Made by a program: the position numbers and the translations under genes. The notes beneath the pieces were generated by a model. That model had not been told where the DNA came from and ran no database searches. It saw nothing but the letters and a program-made list of their open reading frames with translations. A stretch of 64,000 nt of DNA from Pseudaquabacterium inlustre (GTDB lineage Bacteria > Pseudomonadota > Gammaproteobacteria > Burkholderiales > Burkholderiaceae_C). This document shows, in pieces, positions 42,300 to 51,168 of the stretch (its first letter is position 1; each line of letters begins with the position of its first letter). The DNA lies in NCBI RefSeq assembly GCF_038066595.1, contig NZ_JBBUTH010000002.1, forward strand, positions 1-64,000, written 5' to 3'.

Positions 42300-43569
42300 C
42301 ATCCGCGTCCGCAAAGAAACGGGCCTGCTGTTCTTCGACTTCCGGTTCCGCGGCCAGCGGTGCCGAGAGCAGACGATGCTCCAGGACACGCCCGCCAACC
42401 GCAAGCGGCTGGAGAAGGCGCTCGCCAAGATCGAAGCTGAAATCGCCGCCGGCACCTTCGACTACGGGGCCACTTTCCCCAGCAGCCGAAGCATCCCTGC
42501 AGGTGGACCCTGGCCCGCACCTGAGGCACCGCCTGGTACCCCGGCCCTGCCCACGACAGCACCTGCCGCAGCAGCATCGGCCGCCACGAGCCCCACGCCG
42601 TCCTTCAAGGACTTCACCGCCACCTGGTTGTCCGAGCACCAGATCGAATGGCGCCGGTCCCATCTCAAGGTGCTGAAGTGCACCCTGGACGGCCACCTGC
42701 TGCCGCACTTCGGTGACAAGCCGGTCGGCTCCATCACCAAGGCCGACATCCTGGCATTCCGCGCCAGGCTGGCCGACCTGCCTGGCCGCACCGGGCCCAA
42801 GATGAGCCCCAAGCGCATCAACGGCATCCTGGCGCCGATGCGGCAGATCCTGGCCGAGGCAGCTGACCGCTACGGCTTCGTCTCGCCCACGCTCAACCTC
42901 AAGCCGCTGAGGTTGAGGAAGACCGACGTCGAGCCCTTCACGCTGGAGCAGGTGCAGCAGATGCTGGCCACCGTGCGGGTGGATTGGCGCAACTACTTCA
43001 CCGTGCGCTTCTTCACCGGCATCCGCACCGGCGAGGCCCATGGCCTGAAGTGGAAGTACGTCGACTTCGACAAGCGCCTGATCCTCGTGCGCGAGACCTT
43101 CGTGCTGGGCGAGGACGAGTACACCAAGACCGACAGCTCGCAGCGCGACATCCAGATGACGCAGGTCGTCTTCGAGGCGTTGCGAGCCCAGCATGCGGCC
43201 ACGGCCAAGCTCAGCGACTACGTCTTCTGCAACAAGGAAGGAAAGCCGCTGGACAACGACAACTTCGGCACCCGCGTCTGGTACCCGCTGCTGCGACACC
43301 TGGGCCTCAAGAAGCGCAGGCCGTACCAAATGCGCCATACCGCAGCCACCCTGTGGCTGGCATCGGGCGAGGCGCCCGAATGGATCGCGCGGCAACTGGG
43401 CCACAGCAGCACCGAGATGCTGTTCCGCGTCTACAGCCGCTACGTGCCCAATCTCACCCGGCAGGACGGGTCGGCCATCGAGCGGCTGCTGGCCACGCGC
43501 TTCGCGACGTCCAACGCGTCGCTGGCACAACCCAACAAGCCGGCCAACACCGCGGGGGCTCAGCCGTGA
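42292..43569 (+). CDS. Tyrosine-type site-specific integrase
   Basis: The 425-aa integrase has an N-terminal arm-binding domain (MASIRVRKETGLLFFDFRFR) like the DUF3596 type, a SAM-like core-binding domain from about residue 100, and a catalytic domain. The active site reads R245 (TGIRTGEAHGL), then YQMRHTAATLWL with R348 and H349, H371 (QLGHSS) and nucleophile Y381 (VYSRYVPN). The H of the usual HxxR is Y, a known variant. It is the best candidate to have inserted the defence operon next to it. It overlaps genes on both sides. Confidence 0.93.
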   Translation: MASIRVRKETGLLFFDFRFRGQRCREQTMLQDTPANRKRLEKALAKIEAEIAAGTFDYGATFPSSRSIPAGGPWPAPEAPPGTPALPTTAPAAAASAATSPTPSFKDFTATWLSEHQIEWRRSHLKVLKCTLDGHLLPHFGDKPVGSITKADILAFRARLADLPGRTGPKMSPKRINGILAPMRQILAEAADRYGFVSPTLNLKPLRLRKTDVEPFTLEQVQQMLATVRVDWRNYFTVRFFTGIRTGEAHGLKWKYVDFDKRLILVRETFVLGEDEYTKTDSSQRDIQMTQVVFEALRAQHAATAKLSDYVFCNKEGKPLDNDNFGTRVWYPLLRHLGLKKRRPYQMRHTAATLWLASGEAPEWIARQLGHSSTEMLFRVYSRYVPNLTRQDGSAIERLLATRFATSNASLAQPNKPANTAGAQP

Positions 43570-44012
43570 ACATCTATCCCATTCGCCCGGCCGGCCCCAC
43601 GAACTTCGCAGTGCGCGTGCACATGCGGCGCGGACTGACTCACTCGCAGGAGCTGGCGTTCCTGCGCCGCCTGGAAGTGTGGATCGCAGAACGCGATCTC
43701 GTCATGGAAGGCGCGCAGACGGCCTTCACCATCGTGTCCGAGCGCGAGCTGACGCCCACCGACCAGGCCGACCTGCTGATTCGGCTGCTGGACGACCCGG
43801 CGGTGCAGCAGGGGCGCGTCGGCCCGCTGGTGGGCAAGGCCAATGACCTGTCCGAGGAGGTGACCGGCCTGATCTGGGTCGAGGCTGCCGCAAAAGATTC
43901 CCTCGTCGACGCTGCGCGCGCCCTCTACGAGTCCGGACGGCTGGATGGCGCCGGCTTTTTGGAGGCGCTGGGCAGCTATGTCTACCGCCCGTCCGAGAAC
44001 CTGGAGGCATGA
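43566..44012 (+). CDS. Hypothetical protein co-transcribed with the integrase
   Basis: The 148-aa product starts with GTG at 43566, overlapping the integrase stop (GTGA). I do not recognise it. The N-terminal half (RVHMRRGLTHSQELAFLRRL, then IAERDLVMEG) suggests an alpha/beta fold, and the rest is acidic and helical. There is no membrane or catalytic motif. Its stop overlaps the next start (ATGA), so it belongs to the integrase operon and may help recombination or be cargo. Confidence 0.75.
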   Translation: MNIYPIRPAGPTNFAVRVHMRRGLTHSQELAFLRRLEVWIAERDLVMEGAQTAFTIVSERELTPTDQADLLIRLLDDPAVQQGRVGPLVGKANDLSEEVTGLIWVEAAAKDSLVDAARALYESGRLDGAGFLEALGSYVYRPSENLEA

Positions 44013-44863
44013 CCATGGGCTCGAATCCAGTCTCCATGTCCGCCCAGCCGGGGGACGGCACCACGGCTGCTGCCGTCTACCTGCTGCAACGCCACGACGG
44101 CCAACGCTTCAAGATTGGCTGGGCGGTCGAGCCGATGACACGAGTCAGGCGCCTGCCCGAGTTCCTGGCGGATGAACTCAACCTGCAGGCCTCGCACGCG
44201 GCTTGGCTGCCCAGTCCGCTGCGGGCCCGGCAGATCGAGCGCTCGTTGCACCGCGGGTTGGCGACGCAGCGCGCGGTGCCCCCGCACCAGCTCGAGGGGC
44301 ACACTGAGTGGTTCATGCCAGCCGCTTTGCGGACGGCAGTGCGGATGCTCCGTCAGATGCCGGCCGGTGGCGTGGCCAGCCTGCCACCAGCGTTGGTGCC
44401 ATTCGAAGCGGCACCGCGGCCTTTGCTCGATGCCGCCCCGCAGGATGCGGACAGCGCCGTGATCGTGAGCGCCCAGGATGTCTTGTGGGCGATGGAAGAC
44501 CTGCTGCTGCGGGCCTGCGCCTTGAACCCGGTGTGCGTCGAAGGGCAGGGTGATTGCCTGTCGATCCGGTTGAAGGATGTGCGAGGTCCAAGGGCCCGCC
44601 TGGGTGAGGCGATGCGATGGGCGTTGCTCGACATCGACACCTACCGCTGGTCAGCAGGCGGGCGCAGCGGGTCGTTCGTTCAGCTCATGCAGTACGAGGG
44701 CAATGACCTGCTACTTCAGCTCACGCCCACGCGGACCGTGCGCCGCTGGGCGGATGGCGCCCTGACCTGGCAAGTGCAGGCTCTTGTGGAGCGGCTGCGC
44801 GGCCTGGTGGCCTACAACCGCTCAGCCGCGGGCCTTGCGGGCCATGCGAGGGGTAGGCGGTGA
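44009..44863 (+). CDS. GIY-YIG-like (T5orf172/MUG113 type) protein
   Basis: A 284-aa protein whose first 90 residues match the GIY-YIG-like fold: VYLLQRHDGQRFKIGWA, then TRVRRLPEF and, later, a conserved helix RQIERSLHRGL. Proteins of this group are found in phages and islands and may nick DNA. The C-terminal part (about 100-284) has no recognised fold. It starts in the stop of the preceding gene and ends 42 bp inside the opposing XRE gene. Confidence 0.75.
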   Translation: MTMGSNPVSMSAQPGDGTTAAAVYLLQRHDGQRFKIGWAVEPMTRVRRLPEFLADELNLQASHAAWLPSPLRARQIERSLHRGLATQRAVPPHQLEGHTEWFMPAALRTAVRMLRQMPAGGVASLPPALVPFEAAPRPLLDAAPQDADSAVIVSAQDVLWAMEDLLLRACALNPVCVEGQGDCLSIRLKDVRGPRARLGEAMRWALLDIDTYRWSAGGRSGSFVQLMQYEGNDLLLQLTPTRTVRRWADGALTWQVQALVERLRGLVAYNRSAAGLAGHARGRR

Positions 44864-45148
44864 GGGCGTTGCTGTCTTGGCAGCCTTGCGCTTGGGCGCC
44901 TCAGGCGAGCTGTCATCGTCGAAGAGTGAGCTCACCGGCACGCGCAGGCTGCTTGCCAGTGCATGAATCATCGTCAGGGTCGGATTGGCAGCGCCCGTCT
45001 CGATCCGGCTCATGTAGGTCCGGAACAGCCCGCAACGGTGGGCCAGATCCTCCTGGGTCATCTCAGCGGCCAGCCTGAGCTGGCGCACCCGACTCCCAAA
45101 CCTGACCTGGACACGTGTCTGCACCCAGGCACTGTCCGGTACGTACAC
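44822..45148 (-). CDS. XRE-family repressor
   Basis: The 108-aa frame has a Cro/C1 helix-turn-helix (RQLRLAAEMTQEDLAHRCGL, FRTYMSRIETGAANPTL) and a disordered Lys/Pro-rich tail. The start codon is uncertain: the frame opens with GTG at 45148, which lies in a CGTACAC repeat, and GTG at 45124 is a good alternative. It faces the gene at 45197 across a short operator region, as expected for a repressor of that gene. Confidence 0.8.
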   Translation of the reverse strand: MYVPDSAWVQTRVQVRFGSRVRQLRLAAEMTQEDLAHRCGLFRTYMSRIETGAANPTLTMIHALASSLRVPVSSLFDDDSSPEAPKRKAAKTATPSPPTPRMARKARG

Positions 45149-45160
45149 TCATTCGTACAC
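45142..45160. promoter_or_regulatory. CGTACAC direct repeats between the XRE repressor and the next operon
   Basis: CGTACAC occurs at 45142-45148 and 45154-45160, 12 bp apart, just upstream of an AT-rich stretch (TAATTCATAC) before the 45197 gene. This is a likely operator for the divergent XRE gene; it is a visual inference. Confidence 0.5.
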
Positions 45161-45196
45161 ACACTAATTCATACATCAAGATCCAGGGGGATCGAC

Positions 45197-45643
45197 ATGG
45201 ACAGAGACTTCACGCTGGGCACCGAGCTCACAGAGGAGGACATCGAGGGCGACCGCCACATCTCCGCACCTGGGCGCTCGGCTCCAAACAGCTCCGGCCT
45301 GAACCTGAACGCCGCCACTAACGGCGGCTGGGGCCTGGTCGTCGGGGCGCTTGCGTTGTGGACGCTCTGGTGGCTGTTTCCCGGCAAACAGGGTCAGGCG
45401 CAGAACGCCCCGCTGCCGGCGTTGACGGACGCACTGACGGCCCCTCTGCCCGGCACGCCGAATCCCGGAGCGATCACCGTGGAGCTCGGGGCGAACGGCA
45501 TCGTCATCACGCCCCGGCCAACGGCCGGATCGACACCCGCTTCCGGCGTGGGGAAGCCGGTCCACAAGGCGGCCCAAGCGGCCAGCCAACCGACACGCAG
45601 CCGCGCTGCCAGCGCGGCAGTCGACGCTGAGCCCGATCAATGA
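45197..45643 (+). CDS. Small single-pass membrane protein
   Basis: The 148-aa product starts at ATG 45197 with AGGGGG six bases before it. An acidic N-terminal 30 residues is followed by one hydrophobic segment (LVVGALALWTLWWLF, about residues 47-61) and a Pro/Ala/Thr-rich periplasmic or cytoplasmic tail. No known family. It is the first gene after the CGTACAC repeats and probably heads an operon with the PD-(D/E)XK-like gene 19 bp downstream. Confidence 0.72.
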   Translation: MDRDFTLGTELTEEDIEGDRHISAPGRSAPNSSGLNLNAATNGGWGLVVGALALWTLWWLFPGKQGQAQNAPLPALTDALTAPLPGTPNPGAITVELGANGIVITPRPTAGSTPASGVGKPVHKAAQAASQPTRSRAASAAVDAEPDQ

Positions 45644-45662
45644 ACAGCCCAAGGAGCCTTCG

Positions 45663-46271
45663 ATGGAACTGACCTGGACCGACCGCCAAGCCGCGCACGG
45701 CTGCGACATCTCTGCCTGCTTCTTCGACCCGCAGGTGGTTGAACGCGAAGACGACTTCACCCGGCGCATGCTGCCGGTGTTCAAGACGGCGCGCCCGGCG
45801 TTGCTCTACAGCGAGAAGGACCGCAAGAATTTCGTGGCTGACCCGCTGATCGCGCAGCCCGATGCCGTGCTCCGGCACGGCCGGGGACTGCTGTCACTGG
45901 AGTACAAGTCGCAGAGCCGCCGGTTGCACCGGCCCGAGCAGTGGCAACGCGACATCCCGTGCTCGGGCGTGCTGCAGACCCTGGCGGCGGCGATGGCCGT
46001 GGCCATGGAGAGCGGCAAGACCGTCGCGCCGCTGCTGCGGTGCCACAACGCCATCTACTTCCTGCGGCCTCACCCGGAGCTGGTCACACGGCTCATGACA
46101 GGTGCGGCAGAGGCCAAGGCCTACTGGGATGAAGACCGCTACGTCAGCGCCAGTCAACTGGCTGCGTACTGCGAGCCCTGGGTCAGAACGCGCTTTGCGC
46201 AGAAGGACGATGCGCAGGCCGCCTCGTCGGAAGCCGGGCGCGTTCGGCATGAGGAAATGCTCAGGCGGTAG
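45663..46271 (+). CDS. Putative PD-(D/E)XK nuclease-fold protein
   Basis: The 202-aa product is not a recognised family, but the centre carries the pattern of a PD-(D/E)XK nuclease: PD at 66-67 and EYK at 80-82, 13 residues apart (QPDAVLRHG then LSLEYKSQSRRLHR). It lacks the clear cysteines of Cas4. The gene follows the small membrane protein by 19 bp and precedes an exported protein. A DNA-processing role in the mobile element is plausible, with moderate certainty. Confidence 0.6.
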   Translation: MELTWTDRQAAHGCDISACFFDPQVVEREDDFTRRMLPVFKTARPALLYSEKDRKNFVADPLIAQPDAVLRHGRGLLSLEYKSQSRRLHRPEQWQRDIPCSGVLQTLAAAMAVAMESGKTVAPLLRCHNAIYFLRPHPELVTRLMTGAAEAKAYWDEDRYVSASQLAAYCEPWVRTRFAQKDDAQAASSEAGRVRHEEMLRR

Positions 46272-46379
46272 AGCCTCGCCGGCTTGCAGATGGGGCGGCA
46301 GGCCAGCTATCCGGGCTGGGTCGATGTGCCGACCCCTTTCACATCACCACTCATGCAACAAGCAACTCAGGGAGAAGAT

Positions 46380-47189
46380 ATGCACACACTCTGCAACAAC
46401 CACATGCCGACACGTCTGCACCGCGTCGCGGCTGGCTTGGCGCTTTCACTTCCGCTGTTCCTGGCTGTGTCCACGGCCCAGGCGCAAACCGACACTCCGC
46501 TGCCCAAGCTGGCCGCTGGCAGCATCGAGAGCAAGGCCAATGGTCGCATCGAGCTCCAGCCGGAGGCGCACATGCCCCTCTTCGTCGAGTTCGACCGCAG
46601 CCCGGCGCTCACACAGGTGCTGGCCACCGCGCTGGAAGCCCAGGGCGTGCGCACCACGACGGACCGATCGGCCGCCAAGAGCACGCTGTCCATCCGGGGT
46701 GACGTCGTGCTGATAGGCGGCCCGGTCTTTCACAAGGGCGCCAAGGTGGCCATGGGCGAAGCCACCGAAAGAACGCTGGCCGCAAACGCTGCGAACCGCA
46801 CGCCTAGCGCAGGAGAGGCGGCCAATGCTGCCGTGGGCGTGGCGCTGAATGCTGCGGCGCTGAAATCAGCCACGACGCCGTTCTGGTCCGGCCTGGCCGT
46901 CAGTCGCATGGCCGACGTGCTTGGGGAGGCCTCTGGCATCAAGGGCGCCTTCAACACCGCATTGACCGGAGACCCGCGGGGCATCTGCCTGTCGCGCTGC
47001 GAGGACTGGAAGAAGGTCAAGCAGACGGCCTATGCGTTCGTGACCTTCACCAGCTCCGACGGCAAGCAGGAACTGCGTGTGCTGGCCTCTGCCTTCAGCG
47101 AAACGCTGGCGCCTGAAGAAGTGGTGGCCGAGGCCTTGTCCAAGGCTGTGGGATCGATCATGCCCTTGCCCGCCGCGACCAAGCCTTAG
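46380..47189 (+). CDS. Exported protein of unknown function
   Basis: A 269-aa product starting at ATG 46380, with GGGAGAAG upstream. It begins with a cleavable signal peptide (VAAGLALSLPLFLAVSTAQA, then QTD), so the mature protein should be periplasmic. A middle part rich in Ala and Asn and a single paired-Cys-like region (ICLSRCEDWK) are visible. The family is not recognised; the C-terminal half is alpha/beta in character. It lies between the PD-(D/E)XK-like gene and the UvrD-ankyrin gene. Confidence 0.72.
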   Translation: MHTLCNNHMPTRLHRVAAGLALSLPLFLAVSTAQAQTDTPLPKLAAGSIESKANGRIELQPEAHMPLFVEFDRSPALTQVLATALEAQGVRTTTDRSAAKSTLSIRGDVVLIGGPVFHKGAKVAMGEATERTLAANAANRTPSAGEAANAAVGVALNAAALKSATTPFWSGLAVSRMADVLGEASGIKGAFNTALTGDPRGICLSRCEDWKKVKQTAYAFVTFTSSDGKQELRVLASAFSETLAPEEVVAEALSKAVGSIMPLPAATKP

Positions 47190-47256
47190 TCTCCGCCAGC
47201 CGCCAACGGCGGGCGGGGAGAATGCGAGGCGCCAGTCCCCGCTCTTCCTCGCCCTC

Positions 47257-50235
47257 ATGCGCCTGCTGTTGTACAAGGACATCGATCTCCGCCGCGTCAA
47301 GCCCGCCTTCGACAAGGTCAAGGCGGCGATCGAGGCCGACGACTTCCGCTCTGCCGACGTCAAGAAGCTCAATGTCGGCCCGTACCACCGGGCCAAGCTC
47401 GACTACGCCAACCGCCTGCTGCTGCAATTCGCCCGGGTGAACCTGGACGGCGCGCCGGTGACCGTTTGCCTGGCGCTGGAGGTCATCGAGAACCACGCCT
47501 ACGAGAAGTCGCGTTTCCTGCGCGGCGCGACGGTGGACGAAGCCAAGATCGAGCGTGAGCCGCCCTCGGCGCTGGCAGCACCCGCCCTGGCGGCGTCGGC
47601 CACGCCGCTGCGTTGGCTGGGCTCGCAGCAGCAGTTCGAGCTGCTGGACAAGCCCATCGTGTTCGACGAGGCGCAGGAAGCGGCCCTCGAGCAGCCGGCA
47701 CCGCTGGTGGTCATCGGTTCGGCCGGGTCGGGCAAGACGGCGGTTACGCTGTCCCGGCTGCGCCAGGCCGAAGGGCGGGTGCTGTACGTCACCCTCTCGG
47801 CCTACCTGGCCCAGGGCGCCCGTGCCCTGCACGCCGCGCACGGCTTCGAGAACCCGAAGCAGGAGGTCGACTTCCTCAGCTACCGGGAACTGCTGGAGAC
47901 CCTGCGCGTACCGCCCGGCCGCGAGGTAACGCTGCCGGCCTTCGCCGGCTGGTGTGCACGCCACCGCCAGTCGCTGCGCCTGCTGGGCGATCTGGACGCG
48001 CAGGCTCTGTTCGAGGAATTCCGCGGTGTCATCGGCGCGCAGCCCGGCGGGCCGTTGAGCCTTGCAGACTACCTGGCCCTGGGCACCCGACAAAGCCTGC
48101 TCAACCCCGCGCAGAGGGAGTTGGCGCACGGCCTGTTCCAGCGCTACCGCGCCTGGCTGGACGAGAGCGGGCTGTACGACAGCAACCTCGTGGCCGAGGC
48201 GTGGCGCACCCAGATCGCAGTGCCCGCCGGGCCGGTCTACGACTTCGTCGTCGTCGACGAGGTGCAGGACCTGACGCCGGTGCAGCTGGCCCTGGTGCTG
48301 GCGCTGCTGAAGAAGCCCGACCACTTCATCCTCTGCGGTGACAGCCACCAGATCGTCCATCCCAACTTCTTCAGCTGGTCGGCGCTGAAAGCCCTTTTCT
48401 GGCAGGGCCTGGCTGGTGAGGCGGCCGAGCGCGCGCTCAGCCAGCCGCTGCGGGTGCTGCAGGCCAACTACCGCAACACGCAAGCGGTGACCGCACTGGC
48501 CAACCGGCTGCTGAAGATCAAGCAAGCGAGGTTCGGCTCGGTCGACCGCGAGAGCAACTTCCTGGTGCGCAGCACCGCGCCCGAGGCCGGTAGCGTGTCG
48601 CTGGTGGCCGCCAAGGGCGCCGCGGTGCAAGCGCTGGACGCGGCCACGCGCCAGTCGGCCCAGCATGCGCTGATCGTGCTGCGCGACGAAGACAAGGCTG
48701 CGGCCCGGGCGCGGTTTCGCACGCCGCTGGTCTTCAGCGTAGCCGAAGCCAAGGGCCTGGAGTACCCGCACGTGCTGCTGGTGGACATCGTCTCTGGCCA
48801 GCGCCAGGCCTATGCCGAGGTCTGCGACGGTGTGCAGCCGGCTGACCTGGAAGCCGACGAACTGGACTACCGCCGCGCCAAGGACAAGGCCGACAAGTCG
48901 TTGGAGCTCTACAAGTTCTATGTCAATGCCTTGTACGTGGCGATGACCAGGGCGGTGCAGAGCCTGACCTTGGTGGAGTCCGATCCCGCCCACCCGCTGC
49001 TGGCCTTGCTGGGCCTGCAGGCGGGTGACGCGGTAAGCCAGCCCGTACGGGCCTCGACCCGGGAAGAATGGGCCCAGGAAGCGCGCAAGCTGCAGCTGCA
49101 GGGCAAGGACGAGCAGGCACAGGCCATCCAGGCGGCCTTCCTGCAGCACAAGACAGTGCCGTGGGCGCCCTGGAGCCGGCAGTTGGTGGAAGACCTCGCG
49201 CCCAAGGCCCTGGATGCGAAGAACCCCAGCAACAAGCCGCGGCAGGCGCTGTATGACTACGCGCTGTGGCACCGGCAGCACCAGTGGGTGACGGCGCTGG
49301 GCCAAGCCGGGTTTGCACCGGCGCGGCAGCTGCTGGATCAGGGGGTGTTCTGGGGCGCTGGCAGTACCAAGCCCCATCCCCACGGCTTCCGCAGTGATAC
49401 CTGGGAGCAGCTGGAGTCGCTGACCCGCAAGTCGGTTGCCGCGGTCAGGCAACGGCACCTGCTTGCCTGGGAGGCGAAGAAGTTCAAGGACTTGCTGCAG
49501 CAGGCCGACACCTACGGCCCCGACCACGCCAGCCCGGTGGGGGCCACGCCACTGATGCTGGCCGCCATGGCCGGCAATGCGCCGCTGGTGCAGGCCCTGC
49601 TGGACAAGGGCGCCGACCCGCAGCGCCGCGACGAGTTCGGCCACACAGCCTGGGACCATGCGCTCGGGCGCGCCATGCAGGAGCCGGCTTTCGCCGGCAC
49701 TGGCATGCCGGCCATCTTTCCCTTGCTGGCGCCCCCTGCGTTGGACGTGCAGACCGACGGCCGGCTCGTTCGGCTGGAACGTGGGCAAGCCGAGTACTGG
49801 GTGCTGCAGCTGATGTTGGCAGGGCTGAAGACGCAGTGGTCGCGCTGTGTCGTGCGCAGCGCCGAGCTGCGCAAGTACCCGGAAGGGTTCTTCGCGGATC
49901 AGCTGCACGAAGTGCTCGCCAATCTGCCCGCCTGGTTGTGGGCCGACAAGCGTCGCAAGCCCAGCTACGTCAACCAGGTGCTGGCGCGGGCGGAGGTCGC
50001 AAGTGCCTACCAGCCTGCCCGCAAGCTGTGGGCGCGGGCAGGTACCGGGCGCTACCTGCCGAACCCGGCGATGCAGCTGCGCATCGGTGATGGCTGGGTG
50101 CCGGTGTACGAGGTGATGGCGCTGGACTGGGTGGACAGGGGGAGCGGCGAGGATGCGTGGTACCGGCCGCGGCCGCTGGCGCTGGTGGCGCGCCTGGGCC
50201 TCCGCCCACCGGAAGATTCGACCGACGCAGAGTGA
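47257..50235 (+). CDS. UvrD-like SF1 helicase with C-terminal ankyrin repeats
   Basis: The 992-aa product starts at ATG 47257 (no clear ribosome binding site; the frame is open upstream). Walker A is GSAGSGKT with K160, and Walker B is VVVDEVQDLTP. GDSHQIVHPNFFSW, LQANYRNTQAV, AKGLEYPHVLLVDI and YVAMTRAVQSLTL give the remaining SF1 motifs. Residues about 763-805 contain ankyrin-type repeats (GATPLMLAAMAGNAPLVQAL, then GHTAWDHAL). The N-terminal 140 residues are unassigned. A helicase fused to protein-binding repeats suggests an intracellular sensor or DNA-handling defence role. Confidence 0.85.
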   Translation: MRLLLYKDIDLRRVKPAFDKVKAAIEADDFRSADVKKLNVGPYHRAKLDYANRLLLQFARVNLDGAPVTVCLALEVIENHAYEKSRFLRGATVDEAKIEREPPSALAAPALAASATPLRWLGSQQQFELLDKPIVFDEAQEAALEQPAPLVVIGSAGSGKTAVTLSRLRQAEGRVLYVTLSAYLAQGARALHAAHGFENPKQEVDFLSYRELLETLRVPPGREVTLPAFAGWCARHRQSLRLLGDLDAQALFEEFRGVIGAQPGGPLSLADYLALGTRQSLLNPAQRELAHGLFQRYRAWLDESGLYDSNLVAEAWRTQIAVPAGPVYDFVVVDEVQDLTPVQLALVLALLKKPDHFILCGDSHQIVHPNFFSWSALKALFWQGLAGEAAERALSQPLRVLQANYRNTQAVTALANRLLKIKQARFGSVDRESNFLVRSTAPEAGSVSLVAAKGAAVQALDAATRQSAQHALIVLRDEDKAAARARFRTPLVFSVAEAKGLEYPHVLLVDIVSGQRQAYAEVCDGVQPADLEADELDYRRAKDKADKSLELYKFYVNALYVAMTRAVQSLTLVESDPAHPLLALLGLQAGDAVSQPVRASTREEWAQEARKLQLQGKDEQAQAIQAAFLQHKTVPWAPWSRQLVEDLAPKALDAKNPSNKPRQALYDYALWHRQHQWVTALGQAGFAPARQLLDQGVFWGAGSTKPHPHGFRSDTWEQLESLTRKSVAAVRQRHLLAWEAKKFKDLLQQADTYGPDHASPVGATPLMLAAMAGNAPLVQALLDKGADPQRRDEFGHTAWDHALGRAMQEPAFAGTGMPAIFPLLAPPALDVQTDGRLVRLERGQAEYWVLQLMLAGLKTQWSRCVVRSAELRKYPEGFFADQLHEVLANLPAWLWADKRRKPSYVNQVLARAEVASAYQPARKLWARAGTGRYLPNPAMQLRIGDGWVPVYEVMALDWVDRGSGEDAWYRPRPLALVARLGLRPPEDSTDAE

Positions 50236-50236
50236 A

Positions 50237-50482
50237 TCAGGGTCGGCGCCGAAGGGCTGTGCCGCCCACCGGTGCAGGCGCAGGAATGCACCGGATGCCG
50301 CGCCGACGATGGCGGGTGGACGTTTGCAGCTGCGCCCGGCGCGCCATCAGCCGCGACAGGCTGCGACTGGCGTGTACCCACCGGGGCGCATGGGTCCGGA
50401 CGAAGGCGGCGAACTCTGGCATGGCTTCGGCCGGAAAGTCGTCGAAGGGCGTGCGCAGGCGGGTGAGCAGCGGTTCAGGCAT
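50237..50482 (-). CDS. Small basic protein, convergent with the helicase
   Basis: The 81-aa product has an excellent ribosome binding site: AAGGAGG a few bases before ATG 50482. The first half (PEPLLTRLRTPFDDFPAEAM) is mixed and the second half is very rich in Arg. No family is recognised. It ends one base after the helicase gene, facing it. It shares a FPAEAM motif with the gene at 50559. Confidence 0.55.
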   Translation of the reverse strand: MPEPLLTRLRTPFDDFPAEAMPEFAAFVRTHAPRWVHASRSLSRLMARRAQLQTSTRHRRRGIRCIPAPAPVGGTALRRRP

Positions 50483-50558
50483 GGGAGCCTCCTTGATCCT
50501 TGACCATTGTGCTGAGCAGGCACGGAGTCGCAAGTCCCGGCGACTTCAGAATGGGCGC

Positions 50559-51089
50559 ATGGACACCATCCGCGAACGGGAAGAGTTGGCCCGGTTCCTC
50601 GCCACCCAAGATGCGCAAACGCTGGCGCAGGCGCTGCTGGACCTGGACGAGGACCATGCGCCAGTGGCCGTGTTCCTGGAGCGCTTGCGTCTGCGCGGCG
50701 ACGCCGCGGCGTTGACAGCCTCGTTCACCGAACGGCTGCAGCATTGGGCCTCCGATCATCGCTACATCCGCCTGGATGAAGCGTCGGCGTTGGGTCATGA
50801 GCTCGACGTGTGGGTGGCCGAGGTACAGCGTGAAGTGCTGCCGCGGTTTCCGGCCGAAGCCATGGGGTTGTTGGCTGCCTTCCTGGAACTCGACAGCCTG
50901 TTCGAGCGGGTCGACGACGACGGGGCATGTATCGGCGGCTCATTTGAACTCGCCTGCAGGCTCTGGTCGGCAGCGGCACAAGCAGCGGGGCTGTCAGCTG
51001 ACGACATTGGCGAGCGGGCGTCCGCACTGGTCGCGAAAGACAATTACGGCGTTCGGGGCGCGTTGAGGTCGGCGCTCGGACCGGGATAG
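50559..51089 (+). CDS. Hypothetical helical protein (possibly DUF6880-like)
   Basis: A 176-aa helical, acidic product starting at ATG 50559 (MDTIREREELARFLATQDAQ). Its repeated helix pattern and the region AMGLLAAFLELDSLFERVDD suggest relation to a family of unknown function (DUF6880), but I am not certain. It carries no catalytic motif. It is 79 bp before the NYN gene. Confidence 0.65.
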   Translation: MDTIREREELARFLATQDAQTLAQALLDLDEDHAPVAVFLERLRLRGDAAALTASFTERLQHWASDHRYIRLDEASALGHELDVWVAEVQREVLPRFPAEAMGLLAAFLELDSLFERVDDDGACIGGSFELACRLWSAAAQAAGLSADDIGERASALVAKDNYGVRGALRSALGPG

Positions 51090-51168
51090 GGCACGTGCGA
51101 CTTCCGCTGCATCTGCCCGCCACAGGCTGTGGGCAACTTCTGACAACATCGAAACGGGGGAAGAACGA

